Below are positions 16,498 through 24,771 of a stretch of 64,000 bases of DNA, piece after piece; the stretch's first letter is position 1; every line of letters starts with the position of its first letter. The stretch comes from Massilia sp. Root335 (lineage in GTDB: Bacteria > Pseudomonadota > Gammaproteobacteria > Burkholderiales > Burkholderiaceae_D), in assembly GCF_001425685.1 (NCBI RefSeq), contig NZ_LMCY01000043.1, positions 126,246 through 190,245 on the forward strand, read 5' to 3'. The position numbers and the translations under genes were made by a program. The notes under the pieces are model-generated. The model was not told the DNA's origin. It did not search any database and worked only from the letters and a program-made list of their open reading frames with translations.

Positions 16498-16764
16498 GAA
16501 GCTGATCTTTATCAAAAGGTGCGCCGAGTGTAACCGCTGGCACAGTGGGCGACCACTGTTGGGATGTTGCAACTTTAGTTGTTGGACGCGCGCGATACCA
16601 CCTGTTTGCGACAGCCTGCACGTTTCGGGTCCTGGAATGCACAGGTTCATGACGCCGTGATGACGTATAGAAAAACTGTTAATTGACAATTTTGCGGGGT
16701 ATGATGCACGACGTCCTGGCTGCGCCAGCCCATCCGTCATTTGCGACATGAAAGGGGTTTGCCG

Positions 16765-17703
16765 ATGTCTGCCGTTCTTCAGCGTTACCGTCTCGTTACC
16801 CGCAGCGATTTCGACGGCCTCGTCTGCGCCGTCCTCCTCAAGCACCTGGACCTGATCGACGAGATCCTGTTCGTCCACCCGAAAGACATGCAGGATGGCA
16901 AAATCGCCATCAGCGCGCGCGACATCACGACGAACCTGCCTTACGTTGCCGGGGCGCACCTGGCGTTCGACCATCACCTGTCGGAAACGATCCGCAACAC
17001 GGGCCAGCGCGACAACCACGTGATCGATCCGAAGGCGCCGTCGGCCGCACGCGTCGTCTACGACCACTATGGCGCCACGCGCGCCTTCCCGGCGGCCTGG
17101 CGCGACATGATGGACGCCGTCGACAAGGGCGACGCGGCCCGTTTCACGCGCGAGGAAGTGCTCGATCCGACGGGCTGGAACCTGCTGAATTTCCTGATGG
17201 ACGCCCGCACGGGGCTGGGCCGCTTCCACGACTTCCGCATCTCGAACTACCAGCTGATGATGGACTTGATCGATTACTGCCGCAACCACGGCATCGACCA
17301 GATCATGCAGCTGCCCGACGTGCAGGAGCGCACCCGGCTGTATTTCGAGCACAGCGAGCAGTGCAAGGCGCAGATCCGCCGCTGCGCCCGCGTCCACGGC
17401 AACCTCGTCGTCCTCGACCTGCGCGAAGAGCCCGTGATCTATGCGGGCAACCGGTTCATCATCTATGCGCTGTTCCCGGAAACGAATATCTCGATCCACG
17501 TGCTGTGGGGCCTCAAGAACCAGAACACCGTGTTCGCGACGGGCAAGTCGATTCTCAACCGCACGTCGAAGACGAATATCGGCGCCCTGATGCTGGAATA
17601 CGGCGGCGGCGGGCACGAGAATGCGGGCACGTGCCAGGTGTCGAACGACATGGCGGAGGATGTGCTCGGCGCGTTGATCAAGCGGATCACCAGCGAGGGT
17701 TAA
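16765..17703 (+). CDS. DHH-family phosphoesterase
   Basis: A 312-residue protein of the DHH/DHHA1 phosphoesterase superfamily (relatives include RecJ, NrnA nanoRNases and exopolyphosphatases). The N-terminal metal motif is VTRSDFDGLVCAVLLK (HxDxDG variant) and the DHH motif is seen in LAFDHHLSE. A Gly-rich DHHA1-like segment (GGGGHENAGTCQV) is at the C-terminus. ATG 16765 has AAGGGG 8 bases upstream. The substrate is not evident; nucleotide oligomers or polyphosphate are possible. It converges on and overlaps by 4 bases (TTAA) the GGDEF/EAL gene. The 267-base gap upstream is AT-richer, with a TATGAT -10-like element at 16700 but no well-spaced -35. Confidence 0.82.
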   Translation: MSAVLQRYRLVTRSDFDGLVCAVLLKHLDLIDEILFVHPKDMQDGKIAISARDITTNLPYVAGAHLAFDHHLSETIRNTGQRDNHVIDPKAPSAARVVYDHYGATRAFPAAWRDMMDAVDKGDAARFTREEVLDPTGWNLLNFLMDARTGLGRFHDFRISNYQLMMDLIDYCRNHGIDQIMQLPDVQERTRLYFEHSEQCKAQIRRCARVHGNLVVLDLREEPVIYAGNRFIIYALFPETNISIHVLWGLKNQNTVFATGKSILNRTSKTNIGALMLEYGGGGHENAGTCQVSNDMAEDVLGALIKRITSEG

Positions 17704-20093
17704 GCCGGCAGCTGTTCCTCCAGCATCTTCTGCGCCGCTTCCGCCGCCAGCGGGCCGCTGAACCAGACGCCCTGGAACTGGTCGCAGCCATGCGATTCCA
17801 GGAATTCCAGCTGGGGCCGGGTTTCCACGGCCTCGGCCACCACGGACATGTTCAGGTTGTGCCCGATGTCGATCAGGCTCTTGGCCACCGCCTGGCCGCC
17901 GTCCATCAGCGCCTGGATCGTGGCCGACGCCAGCTTGACCTGGCTGGCCGCCAGTTGCTGCAGGTAGCCGAGGTCGCAGAGGCCGGCACCGAAGCCGTCG
18001 ACGGACAGGTCCACGCCCAGCGTATGCAATTGGTCGGCCAACTCCCGCCCCAGGGTGGGATTGCGGATCAGCCCGTCGATGCGCAGGTCGAGCTGCAGGC
18101 TGTGCGGCGGCAGCCGGTGGCGTGTCAGGCGGTCGGCCAGGCAGGCGAGGAAGCCGGGCTGGCAGTACTCGCGGTGCGAGACGTTGACGGTGACGGGCAC
18201 GTCCTCGAACCCCGCCGCGCGCAGCTGGGCGGCGAAGGCGCAGGCATGGTCGAGCACGCGCTGGCCGATGGGGACGATCACGCCGCTCTCCTCGGCTTCG
18301 GCGAGGAAGCGGGCAGGGGGCAGCACGCCCTGGTCGGGATGGCGCCAGCGCAGCAGCGCCTCGAAGCCCGCGACCCGGTTGCCGTTCACGGTCACGCGCG
18401 GCTGGTACAGCAGGAACAGCTCGTCGTTGTCGAGCGCGTCGCGCAGGGCCAGTTCGATGCGGTGCTTGGCCTCCGTGGTCGATTTCATGTCGGCCGAGAA
18501 GAAATGGACATCGTTGTGGCCGCTGCCCTTGCCGTGGTACATGGCGAGGTCGGCCGCGCGCACGAGCTCCGCCGCGGTGTTGCCGTCGTGCGGGTACAGC
18601 GACACGCCGACGCTGGCGCCCACGGGGATTTCGCGGTTGTTGAACGCGACGGGAATCGCGAAGCTCTGGCGCAGGCGGTCGACCATGCGCAGCGTGAAGC
18701 GCAGCGACGGCTGGTTGGCGAGGATCAGCACGAACTCGTCGCCGGACATGCGCGCCACCGTGTCGCTGTCGCGCACGGAGGCCTGCAGGCGGCGCGCCAC
18801 GACCTTGAGCACGACGTCGCCCGCCTCGTGGCCGAACGTGTCGTTGATGGCCTTGAAGCTGTCGAGGTCGATCAGCACGGTGGCCACCAGTGACTTGTGG
18901 CGCTGGGCCAGGTGCAGCGCCTGTTCGAGCCGGTCCCACAGCAGGTTGCGGTTGGCCAGGCCCGTCAGCGCGTCGTGGTTGACCTCGTGTTCCAGGTGGG
19001 CCGTGCGCAGCATGGTGGCGGTGACGTCCGTGATGACGCCGATGTAGTGGGTGACGACGCTGTGGTCGTCCTGCACGGGCGTGATGCTCAGGTCGTTCCA
19101 GAACACTTCGCCGTTCTTGCGCAGGTTGCGCAGCACGACCTTCGCGCCCACGCGCGCCGCGATCGCCTCGCGCAGCTGGGCGCGTTCGCCGAGGTCCATG
19201 CCGGGCGCGGCCATGAAGCGCGGGTCCGTGCCCATGATCTCCGCCGCCGGGTAGCCCGTGATGCGCTCGAAGGCCGGGTTCACGTATTCGATGACGCTCT
19301 GGCCGCCGTCCAGCCGGGTGATCACGATGCCGTTGCTGGCCGCGTGCAGGGCGCGTTCGCGCAGGCGCAACTGCTGTTCGCGCGCGCGCCGTTCGGTGAT
19401 GTCCACGCCCATGCCGAGCAGGTATTCGCCGCCGTCGCAGCGCACCCGCGCGCCGCACAGCACCATGGGAACCTCGCGGCCGCTCCTGGAGACGTAGTCG
19501 ACCTCCAGCCTGGCTTCTTCACCGGTCGCGAAGATCCTGTCGATGGCGGCGGACACGGTCGGGCGTTCTCCCAGGTCGATCAGGTCCAGCGCGCGCGTGG
19601 CGCCCAGCTCGTCGGGGGACAGCTCGGTGACCCGCTCGAGGTTATGGTTCCAGAGCACGAAACGGCCGTCGCGGTTGATCGCGTAAAACGTGCCGGGGAA
19701 CATGTCGACGATGGCGGACAGCGGCGTGCGCGCCACCCGGTCCGCTTCCGTCCCGCCCCGTTCGCGGCCGGTGGCCACGGCGACGGCGCAGCCTTGCGGC
19801 TTGCCGGTGCCGTCGAACTGGGGCGCGAGGGTCAGCGTGCCTTCCAGCACGCGGCCGTTCGCGCAGTGGAGGTCGACGTGCAGTTCGGCCCCTTCGGCGT
19901 GGCCCGCGACGGCGCTCCAGCCCGCGCTCCAGACGTCGCGCCCGGCCGGGGTGAACAAGGTCGTGATGGGGCGGCCGAGGACCTGGTCGGCCGGGACGCC
20001 GAACAGCGCGAGACAGGCATCGTTCCAGGCCTGGATGGTGCCGGTCCCGTCGGTGAGGAAGACGCAGCGGCTGGGCGGTTCGGCGTCTGACAT
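17700..20093 (-). CDS. PAS-PAS-PAS-GGDEF-EAL protein with a degenerate EAL domain
   Basis: A 797-residue cytoplasmic c-di-GMP-related protein. Three PAS-like domains (about residues 5-100, 125-235 and 245-365; ITERRAREQQ and VTATMLRTAH are linkers) precede GGDEF and EAL. The active loop reads SGDEF at residues 450-454, with an inhibitory-site RDSD (441-444) at the right spacing, so diguanylate cyclase activity is plausible. The EAL domain keeps E578 (EALLRW) and N637 (VNVSH). The LELTES motif has become LDLRID (668-673) and DDFG has become DGFG (699-702), losing residues needed for metal and loop 6. It is therefore probably a cyclase with an inactive or weak phosphodiesterase domain (inference). 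Confidence 0.9.
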   Translation of the reverse strand: MSDAEPPSRCVFLTDGTGTIQAWNDACLALFGVPADQVLGRPITTLFTPAGRDVWSAGWSAVAGHAEGAELHVDLHCANGRVLEGTLTLAPQFDGTGKPQGCAVAVATGRERGGTEADRVARTPLSAIVDMFPGTFYAINRDGRFVLWNHNLERVTELSPDELGATRALDLIDLGERPTVSAAIDRIFATGEEARLEVDYVSRSGREVPMVLCGARVRCDGGEYLLGMGVDITERRAREQQLRLRERALHAASNGIVITRLDGGQSVIEYVNPAFERITGYPAAEIMGTDPRFMAAPGMDLGERAQLREAIAARVGAKVVLRNLRKNGEVFWNDLSITPVQDDHSVVTHYIGVITDVTATMLRTAHLEHEVNHDALTGLANRNLLWDRLEQALHLAQRHKSLVATVLIDLDSFKAINDTFGHEAGDVVLKVVARRLQASVRDSDTVARMSGDEFVLILANQPSLRFTLRMVDRLRQSFAIPVAFNNREIPVGASVGVSLYPHDGNTAAELVRAADLAMYHGKGSGHNDVHFFSADMKSTTEAKHRIELALRDALDNDELFLLYQPRVTVNGNRVAGFEALLRWRHPDQGVLPPARFLAEAEESGVIVPIGQRVLDHACAFAAQLRAAGFEDVPVTVNVSHREYCQPGFLACLADRLTRHRLPPHSLQLDLRIDGLIRNPTLGRELADQLHTLGVDLSVDGFGAGLCDLGYLQQLAASQVKLASATIQALMDGGQAVAKSLIDIGHNLNMSVVAEAVETRPQLEFLESHGCDQFQGVWFSGPLAAEAAQKMLEEQLPA

Positions 20094-20164
20094 GCGGCGC
20101 TCCCGGTTTCGCGAATGATCTGCATTGGACCATGCGAACGGGACTTCCGTTCCGTGTCAGTCCG

Positions 20165-21430
20165 TCAGGCCGCCGCTTCCTGGCGCGGCGGCAGTGCCAC
20201 CTGGTTGTCCACGCTGAACTGGTAATCCTTGAACACGTGTTCGGCGGACAGGATCTGGTAGGTGCCGTCGGACAGCTTGTGCGTCGTGTCCTTCAGGCGG
20301 TACGTCGTCGCGCCGCACGTCCAGCAATTGAAGTTGCGCATGTGGGTGCACAGGCAGGTCTTGTCGAACACCTGCACGTTCTTCTGCCCCGGATTGGCCT
20401 GCACTTCGCGGTTGTACGAATTGATGTAGGCGCAATTGCCCGTTGCGTCCAGCAGGTAGCCGTACGATTCGCAGCCGGGGCGGATGCCCGAGCCGATCGC
20501 CGGCGTCTGCTTGAGCATGCGCATCGGATAGCCCGTCGGCGAGACGCCGTTGACGATGATGTCGTCCTCGCTGGCGCGGAAGTATTCCTGCTTGACCGTG
20601 TCCGGCAGGCCGCATTCGCGGGTGACCGTGAAGCGCGTCGCGACCTGCACGCCGCCCGCGCCTTTTTCCAGGAACGACACGGCGTCGCTGCCGGTGAAGA
20701 TGCCGCCGGCCGCGATCAGGGGGATGTCGAGCTGCTCGGCCTTCAGGTAGGCATGGATCTCGTCCATGATCGTGTGCAGGTCGTAGTCCTTCCAGTCTTC
20801 CATGCCGAAGCCGAGGTGGCCGCCGGCCAGCGGGCCTTCGACGATGATGTAGTCCGGGTTGCGGTTCAGGCGCGAGACCTTGCGGAGGAACAGTTGCAGC
20901 GCGCGGACGGACGAGACGATGATGCCCAGCTTGGCGTCGCGGAAGCGCGGATGGTCCTTGATGAGTTCGAACGAGCCCAGGTGCAGGCCGGCCGACATCG
21001 TGATGCCGTCGATGCCTGCGTCGAGCGCCGCCGACAGACGCGTGCGCAGCGTTTCCTTCGGCGCATTCATCGTCAGCTTTTCCATGCAGTTCACGAAGAT
21101 CAGGCCATCGCCTTTCTTCGCCGCCATCGTCGCGCCCACGTGCAGGCGGGTCGCTTCGGCCAGCCGTTCGAGGTCGAACTGGACGACCGACTTGTCCATA
21201 TTGTTGATGTTGAACTTGTAGAGCTTGGTCTTTTCCTTGACGAAGCTGGTGTCGAACTTGCGGTCCGACACGTCCGGCACCATCGCATCGGAAATGTGGC
21301 CGATACCGCCCAGCCGCGCAGCTTCCAGCGCCAATTCCGACGTGGAAATGTCCACGCCCATTCCGCCGATCATGATGGGCACGTATTCCTTGCTGCCCAA
21401 ACGCAGGCGGAAATCATCAACACGTTTCAT
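20165..21430 (-). CDS. Nitronate monooxygenase-family FMN protein with Cys-rich tail
   Basis: A 421-residue TIM-barrel flavoprotein of the nitronate monooxygenase / 2-nitropropane dioxygenase family. Visible hallmarks are the N-terminal PIMIGGMGVDIST, EGPLAGGHLGFG, and the phosphate-binding PLIAAGGIFTGSDAVSFLEKGAGGVQVATRF. It is longer than the typical 320-360 residues. Its C-terminal part carries an extra cysteine cluster (CLCTHMRNFNCWTCG, with an earlier conserved GCESYGY) that could bind a metal or iron-sulfur centre. The true substrate is unknown; many members oxidise nitronates or act as enoyl-ACP reductases. ATG 21430 is the first start. Confidence 0.85.
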   Translation of the reverse strand: MKRVDDFRLRLGSKEYVPIMIGGMGVDISTSELALEAARLGGIGHISDAMVPDVSDRKFDTSFVKEKTKLYKFNINNMDKSVVQFDLERLAEATRLHVGATMAAKKGDGLIFVNCMEKLTMNAPKETLRTRLSAALDAGIDGITMSAGLHLGSFELIKDHPRFRDAKLGIIVSSVRALQLFLRKVSRLNRNPDYIIVEGPLAGGHLGFGMEDWKDYDLHTIMDEIHAYLKAEQLDIPLIAAGGIFTGSDAVSFLEKGAGGVQVATRFTVTRECGLPDTVKQEYFRASEDDIIVNGVSPTGYPMRMLKQTPAIGSGIRPGCESYGYLLDATGNCAYINSYNREVQANPGQKNVQVFDKTCLCTHMRNFNCWTCGATTYRLKDTTHKLSDGTYQILSAEHVFKDYQFSVDNQVALPPRQEAAA

Positions 21431-21596
21431 TGCTATCCTTAAACTACCGGGGGCCTCGACCCTGGACGATCTTGTTATCTTTGTTTATATGGCAACGCCG
21501 CGGACGGCGTGTTCGCGCACCCCGCATTCTACCCCACGCGGGGTCGCCCGAGAGCACCATTTGCCGCACGGTCGTGCGGCCCCGCGGAGGCGGCGG

Positions 21597-22082
21597 TCAG
21601 TCGCGGAAGTTGTTGAATTCCAGCGGCAGGTCCTTGACGTCCTTGCGCAGCAGGGCGATGGCTTCCTGCAGCGTGTCGCGGTCCTTGCCGGTCACGCGCA
21701 CGGTCTCGCCCTGGATCGACGCCTGCACCTTCATCTTGCTTTCCTTGATGAGCTTGGTGATCTTCTTCGCGTCTTCCGTCTCGATGCCGTTGCGCACCTT
21801 GAGCACCTGCTTGACCTTGTCGCCGCCGATCTTCTCGATCTTGCCTTCGTCGAGGAAGCGCACGTCGACCTTGCGCTTCGTCATCTTATTCAACAGCACG
21901 TCGCGCACCTGGCCGAGCTGGAAGTCGGAATCGCCGAACACGGTGATCTCGCGCTCCTTCTGCTCGACCTTGGCCGAGCTGCCCTTGAAGTCGAAGCGGG
22001 TGCCGATTTCCTTGTTGGATTGCTCGATGGCGTTCTTGACTTCGACCATGTCTGCTTCGCAGACCACATCAAACGATGGCAT
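21597..22082 (-). CDS. yajQ: YajQ-family nucleotide-binding protein
   Basis: A 161-residue protein matching the YajQ/DUF520 family across its whole length (MPSFDVVCEADMVEVKNAI, RFDFKGSSAKVE, KVDVRFLDEGKIEKIGGDKV, VTGKDRDTLQEAI). The fold has two RRM-like domains. Family members bind nucleotides; the Xanthomonas homologue binds c-di-GMP. Start ATG 22082 is standard. It is divergent from murB, with a promoter region of about 97 bases between. Confidence 0.95.
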   Translation of the reverse strand: MPSFDVVCEADMVEVKNAIEQSNKEIGTRFDFKGSSAKVEQKEREITVFGDSDFQLGQVRDVLLNKMTKRKVDVRFLDEGKIEKIGGDKVKQVLKVRNGIETEDAKKITKLIKESKMKVQASIQGETVRVTGKDRDTLQEAIALLRKDVKDLPLEFNNFRD

Positions 22083-22123
22083 TGTGTTTTTTCCTTTGTC
22101 TTGCACAGTGATGAATGGCGTTA

Positions 22124-22154
22124 TTGTAACCAACAACGCGCGCGCCACTATAAT
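22124..22154 (+). promoter_or_regulatory. Candidate sigma-70 promoter for murB
   Basis: TTGTAA at 22124-22129 and a perfect TATAAT at 22149-22154 are separated by 19 bases, slightly long. Transcription would begin around 22160. That places the ATG at 22153 upstream of the transcript and argues for the murB start at 22180. Confidence 0.45.
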
Positions 22155-22179
22155 GCGCCAAACACTTCCTGCCTCAGCC

Positions 22180-23205
22180 ATGCCAGCCGACCTGCCTTTA
22201 TCGTTCGACGTCCCCCTCGACGCCTTCAACACCTTCCGCATTCCCGCGCGGGCCAGGCGCTACCTGCGCGTGACGGACCCGGCCCAGCTGGCGCTCGTCG
22301 CGGCCGACCCCGCGCTGGCCGCGCTGCCGCGCCTCGTGCTCGGCGGCGGCAGCAACCTGCTGATCGCGCACGACGAGGTCGACGCCCTCGTGCTGCACAT
22401 GGCGCTGGCCGGCAAGGAGATCGTCGGGGAGACGGCGGACGCCGTCCTCGTGCGCGCCAGCGCCGGCGAAAACTGGCATGCCTTCGTGGAGTGGACGCTG
22501 GCGCAGGGTCTCGGCGGCCTGGAGAACATGGCGCTGATCCCGGGGACGGTCGGCGCCTCGCCGATCCAGAACATCGGCGCGTACGGGGCCGAAGTCAAGG
22601 ACAGCTTCCACGCCGTCACCGTGTTCGATTTCGCCGCCGGCACGACGCGGACGATGGATGCGGCCGCCTGCCGCTTCGGCTACCGCGACAGCGTGTTCAA
22701 GCATGCGGAAGGCAGCGCACTCGTCGTGCTGGACGTGACCTTCGCGCTCCCGCGCGCGTGGACGCCCAACGTGCGCTACGCGGAATTGGCGCAGGCGGTG
22801 CAGGGCGTCGACGCGCCGACGCCGCGCCAGGTGGCCGACGCCGTCATCGCGATCCGCCGGCGCAAGCTGCCCGATCCGGCCGAGATCGGCAATGCCGGCA
22901 GTTTCTTCAAGAACCCGGTCGTTGCGCCCGACCATTGCGCGCGCCTGCTGGCCACGTGGCCGGACCTCGTGCACCACGCCCAGCCGGACGGCAGCGAAAA
23001 ACTGGCCGCCGGCTGGCTGATCGACCGCTGCGGCTGGAAGGGCAGGAACCTCGGCCGCGCGGGCGTCTATCCGAAACAGGCGCTCGTGCTCGTCAACAAC
23101 GGCGGCGCGACCGGGGCCGAGCTCATGGCGCTCGCGCGCGCCATCCAGGACGACGTCGAGGCCCGCTTCGGCGTGCGGCTGGAGCCGGAGCCCGTGCTGG
23201 TCTGA
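22180..23205 (+). CDS. murB: UDP-N-acetylenolpyruvoylglucosamine reductase
   Basis: FAD enzyme that reduces UDP-GlcNAc-enolpyruvate with NADPH to UDP-MurNAc, an early cytoplasmic step of peptidoglycan synthesis. The 341-residue protein matches type I MurB in length and motifs: NTFRIPARA, LVLGGGSNLL, PGTVGASPIQNIGAYG (FAD binding), FGYRDSVFK, and NAGSFFKNP with the catalytic serine. The C-terminal GWLIDRCGWKG and LVLVNNGGAT are family-typical. ATG 22180 is preferred over ATG 22153 because a TATAAT element overlaps the latter. Neither has a strong ribosome site. Confidence 0.96.
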   Translation: MPADLPLSFDVPLDAFNTFRIPARARRYLRVTDPAQLALVAADPALAALPRLVLGGGSNLLIAHDEVDALVLHMALAGKEIVGETADAVLVRASAGENWHAFVEWTLAQGLGGLENMALIPGTVGASPIQNIGAYGAEVKDSFHAVTVFDFAAGTTRTMDAAACRFGYRDSVFKHAEGSALVVLDVTFALPRAWTPNVRYAELAQAVQGVDAPTPRQVADAVIAIRRRKLPDPAEIGNAGSFFKNPVVAPDHCARLLATWPDLVHHAQPDGSEKLAAGWLIDRCGWKGRNLGRAGVYPKQALVLVNNGGATGAELMALARAIQDDVEARFGVRLEPEPVLV

Positions 23206-23300
23206 CGCGCCGTCAAGCCGACGCCGGCAATCCGTGGCCCCCCCCCCGCGGCTGCCGGCATGTGTCGTCTCGGATCCGGAGTGGACGCGAACGCCAGGCC

Positions 23301-23385
23301 GTCGTCCCCGCGCGGGCGGGGCCCCAAGTTGGCATGCGTTGCGGCAGCGCCAGGAACTGGGCCCCCGCCTTCGCGGGGGCGACGG
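23301..23385. repeat. Head-to-head pair of REP-like palindromic repeats
   Basis: A forward unit, GTCGTCCCCGCGCGGGCGGG running on to CCCCAAGTT (23301-23330), faces an inverted unit (23355-23385) that ends GCGGGGGCGACGG. The pair lies between convergent murB and argG. Each unit has its own GC stem, and the two can also pair with each other. The same doublet occurs at 31.6 and 41.1 kb. Confidence 0.8.
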
Positions 23386-23409
23386 CTTTGAGGGAGGCGA
23401 AAATAAAAA

Positions 23410-23438
23410 GCCGCCGGCCCTCGCGGGCCGGCGGCTTT
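23410..23438. terminator. Bidirectional intrinsic terminator between murB and argG
   Basis: A perfect 11-bp GC stem (GCCGCCGGCCC / GGGCCGGCGGC, loop TCGC, 23410-23435) is preceded by AAAAA and followed by TTTGT. It can therefore terminate murB on the plus strand and argG on the minus strand. Confidence 0.85.
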
Positions 23439-23455
23439 GTCGGGCCGATGCCGTG

Positions 23456-24688
23456 TTATTGGCCGCGCTTCTTGCGCGCGTTCGCCGCGATGCGCATGCG
23501 CAGCGCGTTCAGCTTGATGAAGCCGCCCGCATCCGCCTGGTTGTACGCGCCGCCGTCTTCGTCGAAGGTGGCGATGGTCTGGTCGAACAGCGAATCGGTC
23601 TTCGAATCGCGCGCGACGACGATCACGTTGCCCTTGTACAGCTTGACGCGCACCCAGCCGTTCACGCTCTTCTGCGTGTGGTCGATCAGCGTCTGCAGCG
23701 CGACGCGTTCCGGTGCCCACCAGTAGCCGTTATAGATCAGCGATGCGTAACGTGGCATCAGGTCGTCCTTCAGGTGCGCCACTTCGCGGTCCAGCGTGAT
23801 CGATTCGATGGCGCGGTGCGCGCGCAGCATGATCGTGCCGCCCGGGGTTTCGTAGCAGCCGCGCGACTTCATGCCGACGTAGCGGTTTTCCACCAGGTCC
23901 AGGCGGCCGATGCCGTGCTTGCCGCCGAGGCGATTCAGCTCGGTCAGCACGGCGGCCGGGGTCATCGGTTTGCCGTTCAGGGCGACGATGTCGCCGTGCT
24001 CGAACTCGATGTCCAGGTACTCGGCCTGGTCCGGCGCCGCTTCCGGCGACACGGTCCAGCGCCACATCGATTCCTCGGCTTCCGCGCTCGGGTTTTCCAG
24101 GTGGCGGCCTTCGAACGAAATGTGCAGCAGGTTGGCGTCCATCGAGTACGGCGCACCGCCGTTCTTGTGCTTCATGTCGATGTCGATGCCGGCGTCTTCC
24201 GCGTACTTCAGCAGTTTTTCGCGCGACAGCAGGTCCCACTCGCGCCACGGGGCGATGATCTTGACGTCCGGCTTCAGCGCATAGGCGCCCAGCTCGAAGC
24301 GGACCTGGTCGTTGCCCTTGCCGGTCGCGCCGTGCGACACGGCGTCGGCGCCGGTTTCGTTCGCGATTTCAATGAGGCGCTTGGCGATCAGCGGACGCGC
24401 GATCGACGTGCCCAGCAGGTATTCGCCTTCGTACACGGTGTTGGCGCGGAACATCGGGAACACGAAGTCGCGCACGAATTCTTCGCGCACGTCGTCGATG
24501 TAGATGTTTTCCGGCTTGATGCCGAACTTCAGCGCCTTGGCGCGCGCCGGTTCCAGCTCTTCACCCTGGCCCAGGTCGGCGGTGAAGGTGACGATTTCGC
24601 ATTGGTAGTTATCCTGCAGCCATTTGAGGATGACGGAGGTGTCGAGGCCGCCCGAGTAGGCGAGGACTACTTTTTTAATGTCGCTCAT
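23456..24688 (-). CDS. argG: Argininosuccinate synthase
   Basis: Condenses citrulline and aspartate with ATP to argininosuccinate in arginine synthesis. The 410-residue protein has the N-type ATP pyrophosphatase loop (VVLAYSGGLDTSVILKWL) at its N-terminus, then TADLGQGEE, SHGATGKGNDQVRFEL, and KSRGCYETPGGTIM. Length and start (ATG 24688, MSDIKKVV) are standard. It follows argF by 83 bases on the same strand, so the two probably form an arginine pair. It converges on murB. Confidence 0.98.
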   Translation of the reverse strand: MSDIKKVVLAYSGGLDTSVILKWLQDNYQCEIVTFTADLGQGEELEPARAKALKFGIKPENIYIDDVREEFVRDFVFPMFRANTVYEGEYLLGTSIARPLIAKRLIEIANETGADAVSHGATGKGNDQVRFELGAYALKPDVKIIAPWREWDLLSREKLLKYAEDAGIDIDMKHKNGGAPYSMDANLLHISFEGRHLENPSAEAEESMWRWTVSPEAAPDQAEYLDIEFEHGDIVALNGKPMTPAAVLTELNRLGGKHGIGRLDLVENRYVGMKSRGCYETPGGTIMLRAHRAIESITLDREVAHLKDDLMPRYASLIYNGYWWAPERVALQTLIDHTQKSVNGWVRVKLYKGNVIVVARDSKTDSLFDQTIATFDEDGGAYNQADAGGFIKLNALRMRIAANARKKRGQ

Positions 24689-24771
24689 GGAAGTTCCAGT
24701 GGTGTCAGATGTGGAGGGGGATGATGGTCAGCCGGCCCTCAGCGGGCCGACGATCAGGCTCAAGGGTGGTG

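Noticed and set aside
16683..16705. A TTGACA/TATGAT promoter upstream of the DHH phosphoesterase
   Set aside because: The two hexamers are only 11 bases apart, too close for a sigma-70 promoter. Only the -10-like element is kept as a remark.
22153..22179. An earlier murB start giving MRQTLPASA at the N-terminus
   Set aside because: The ATG overlaps a TATAAT element and has no ribosome site; the later ATG fits the family length.
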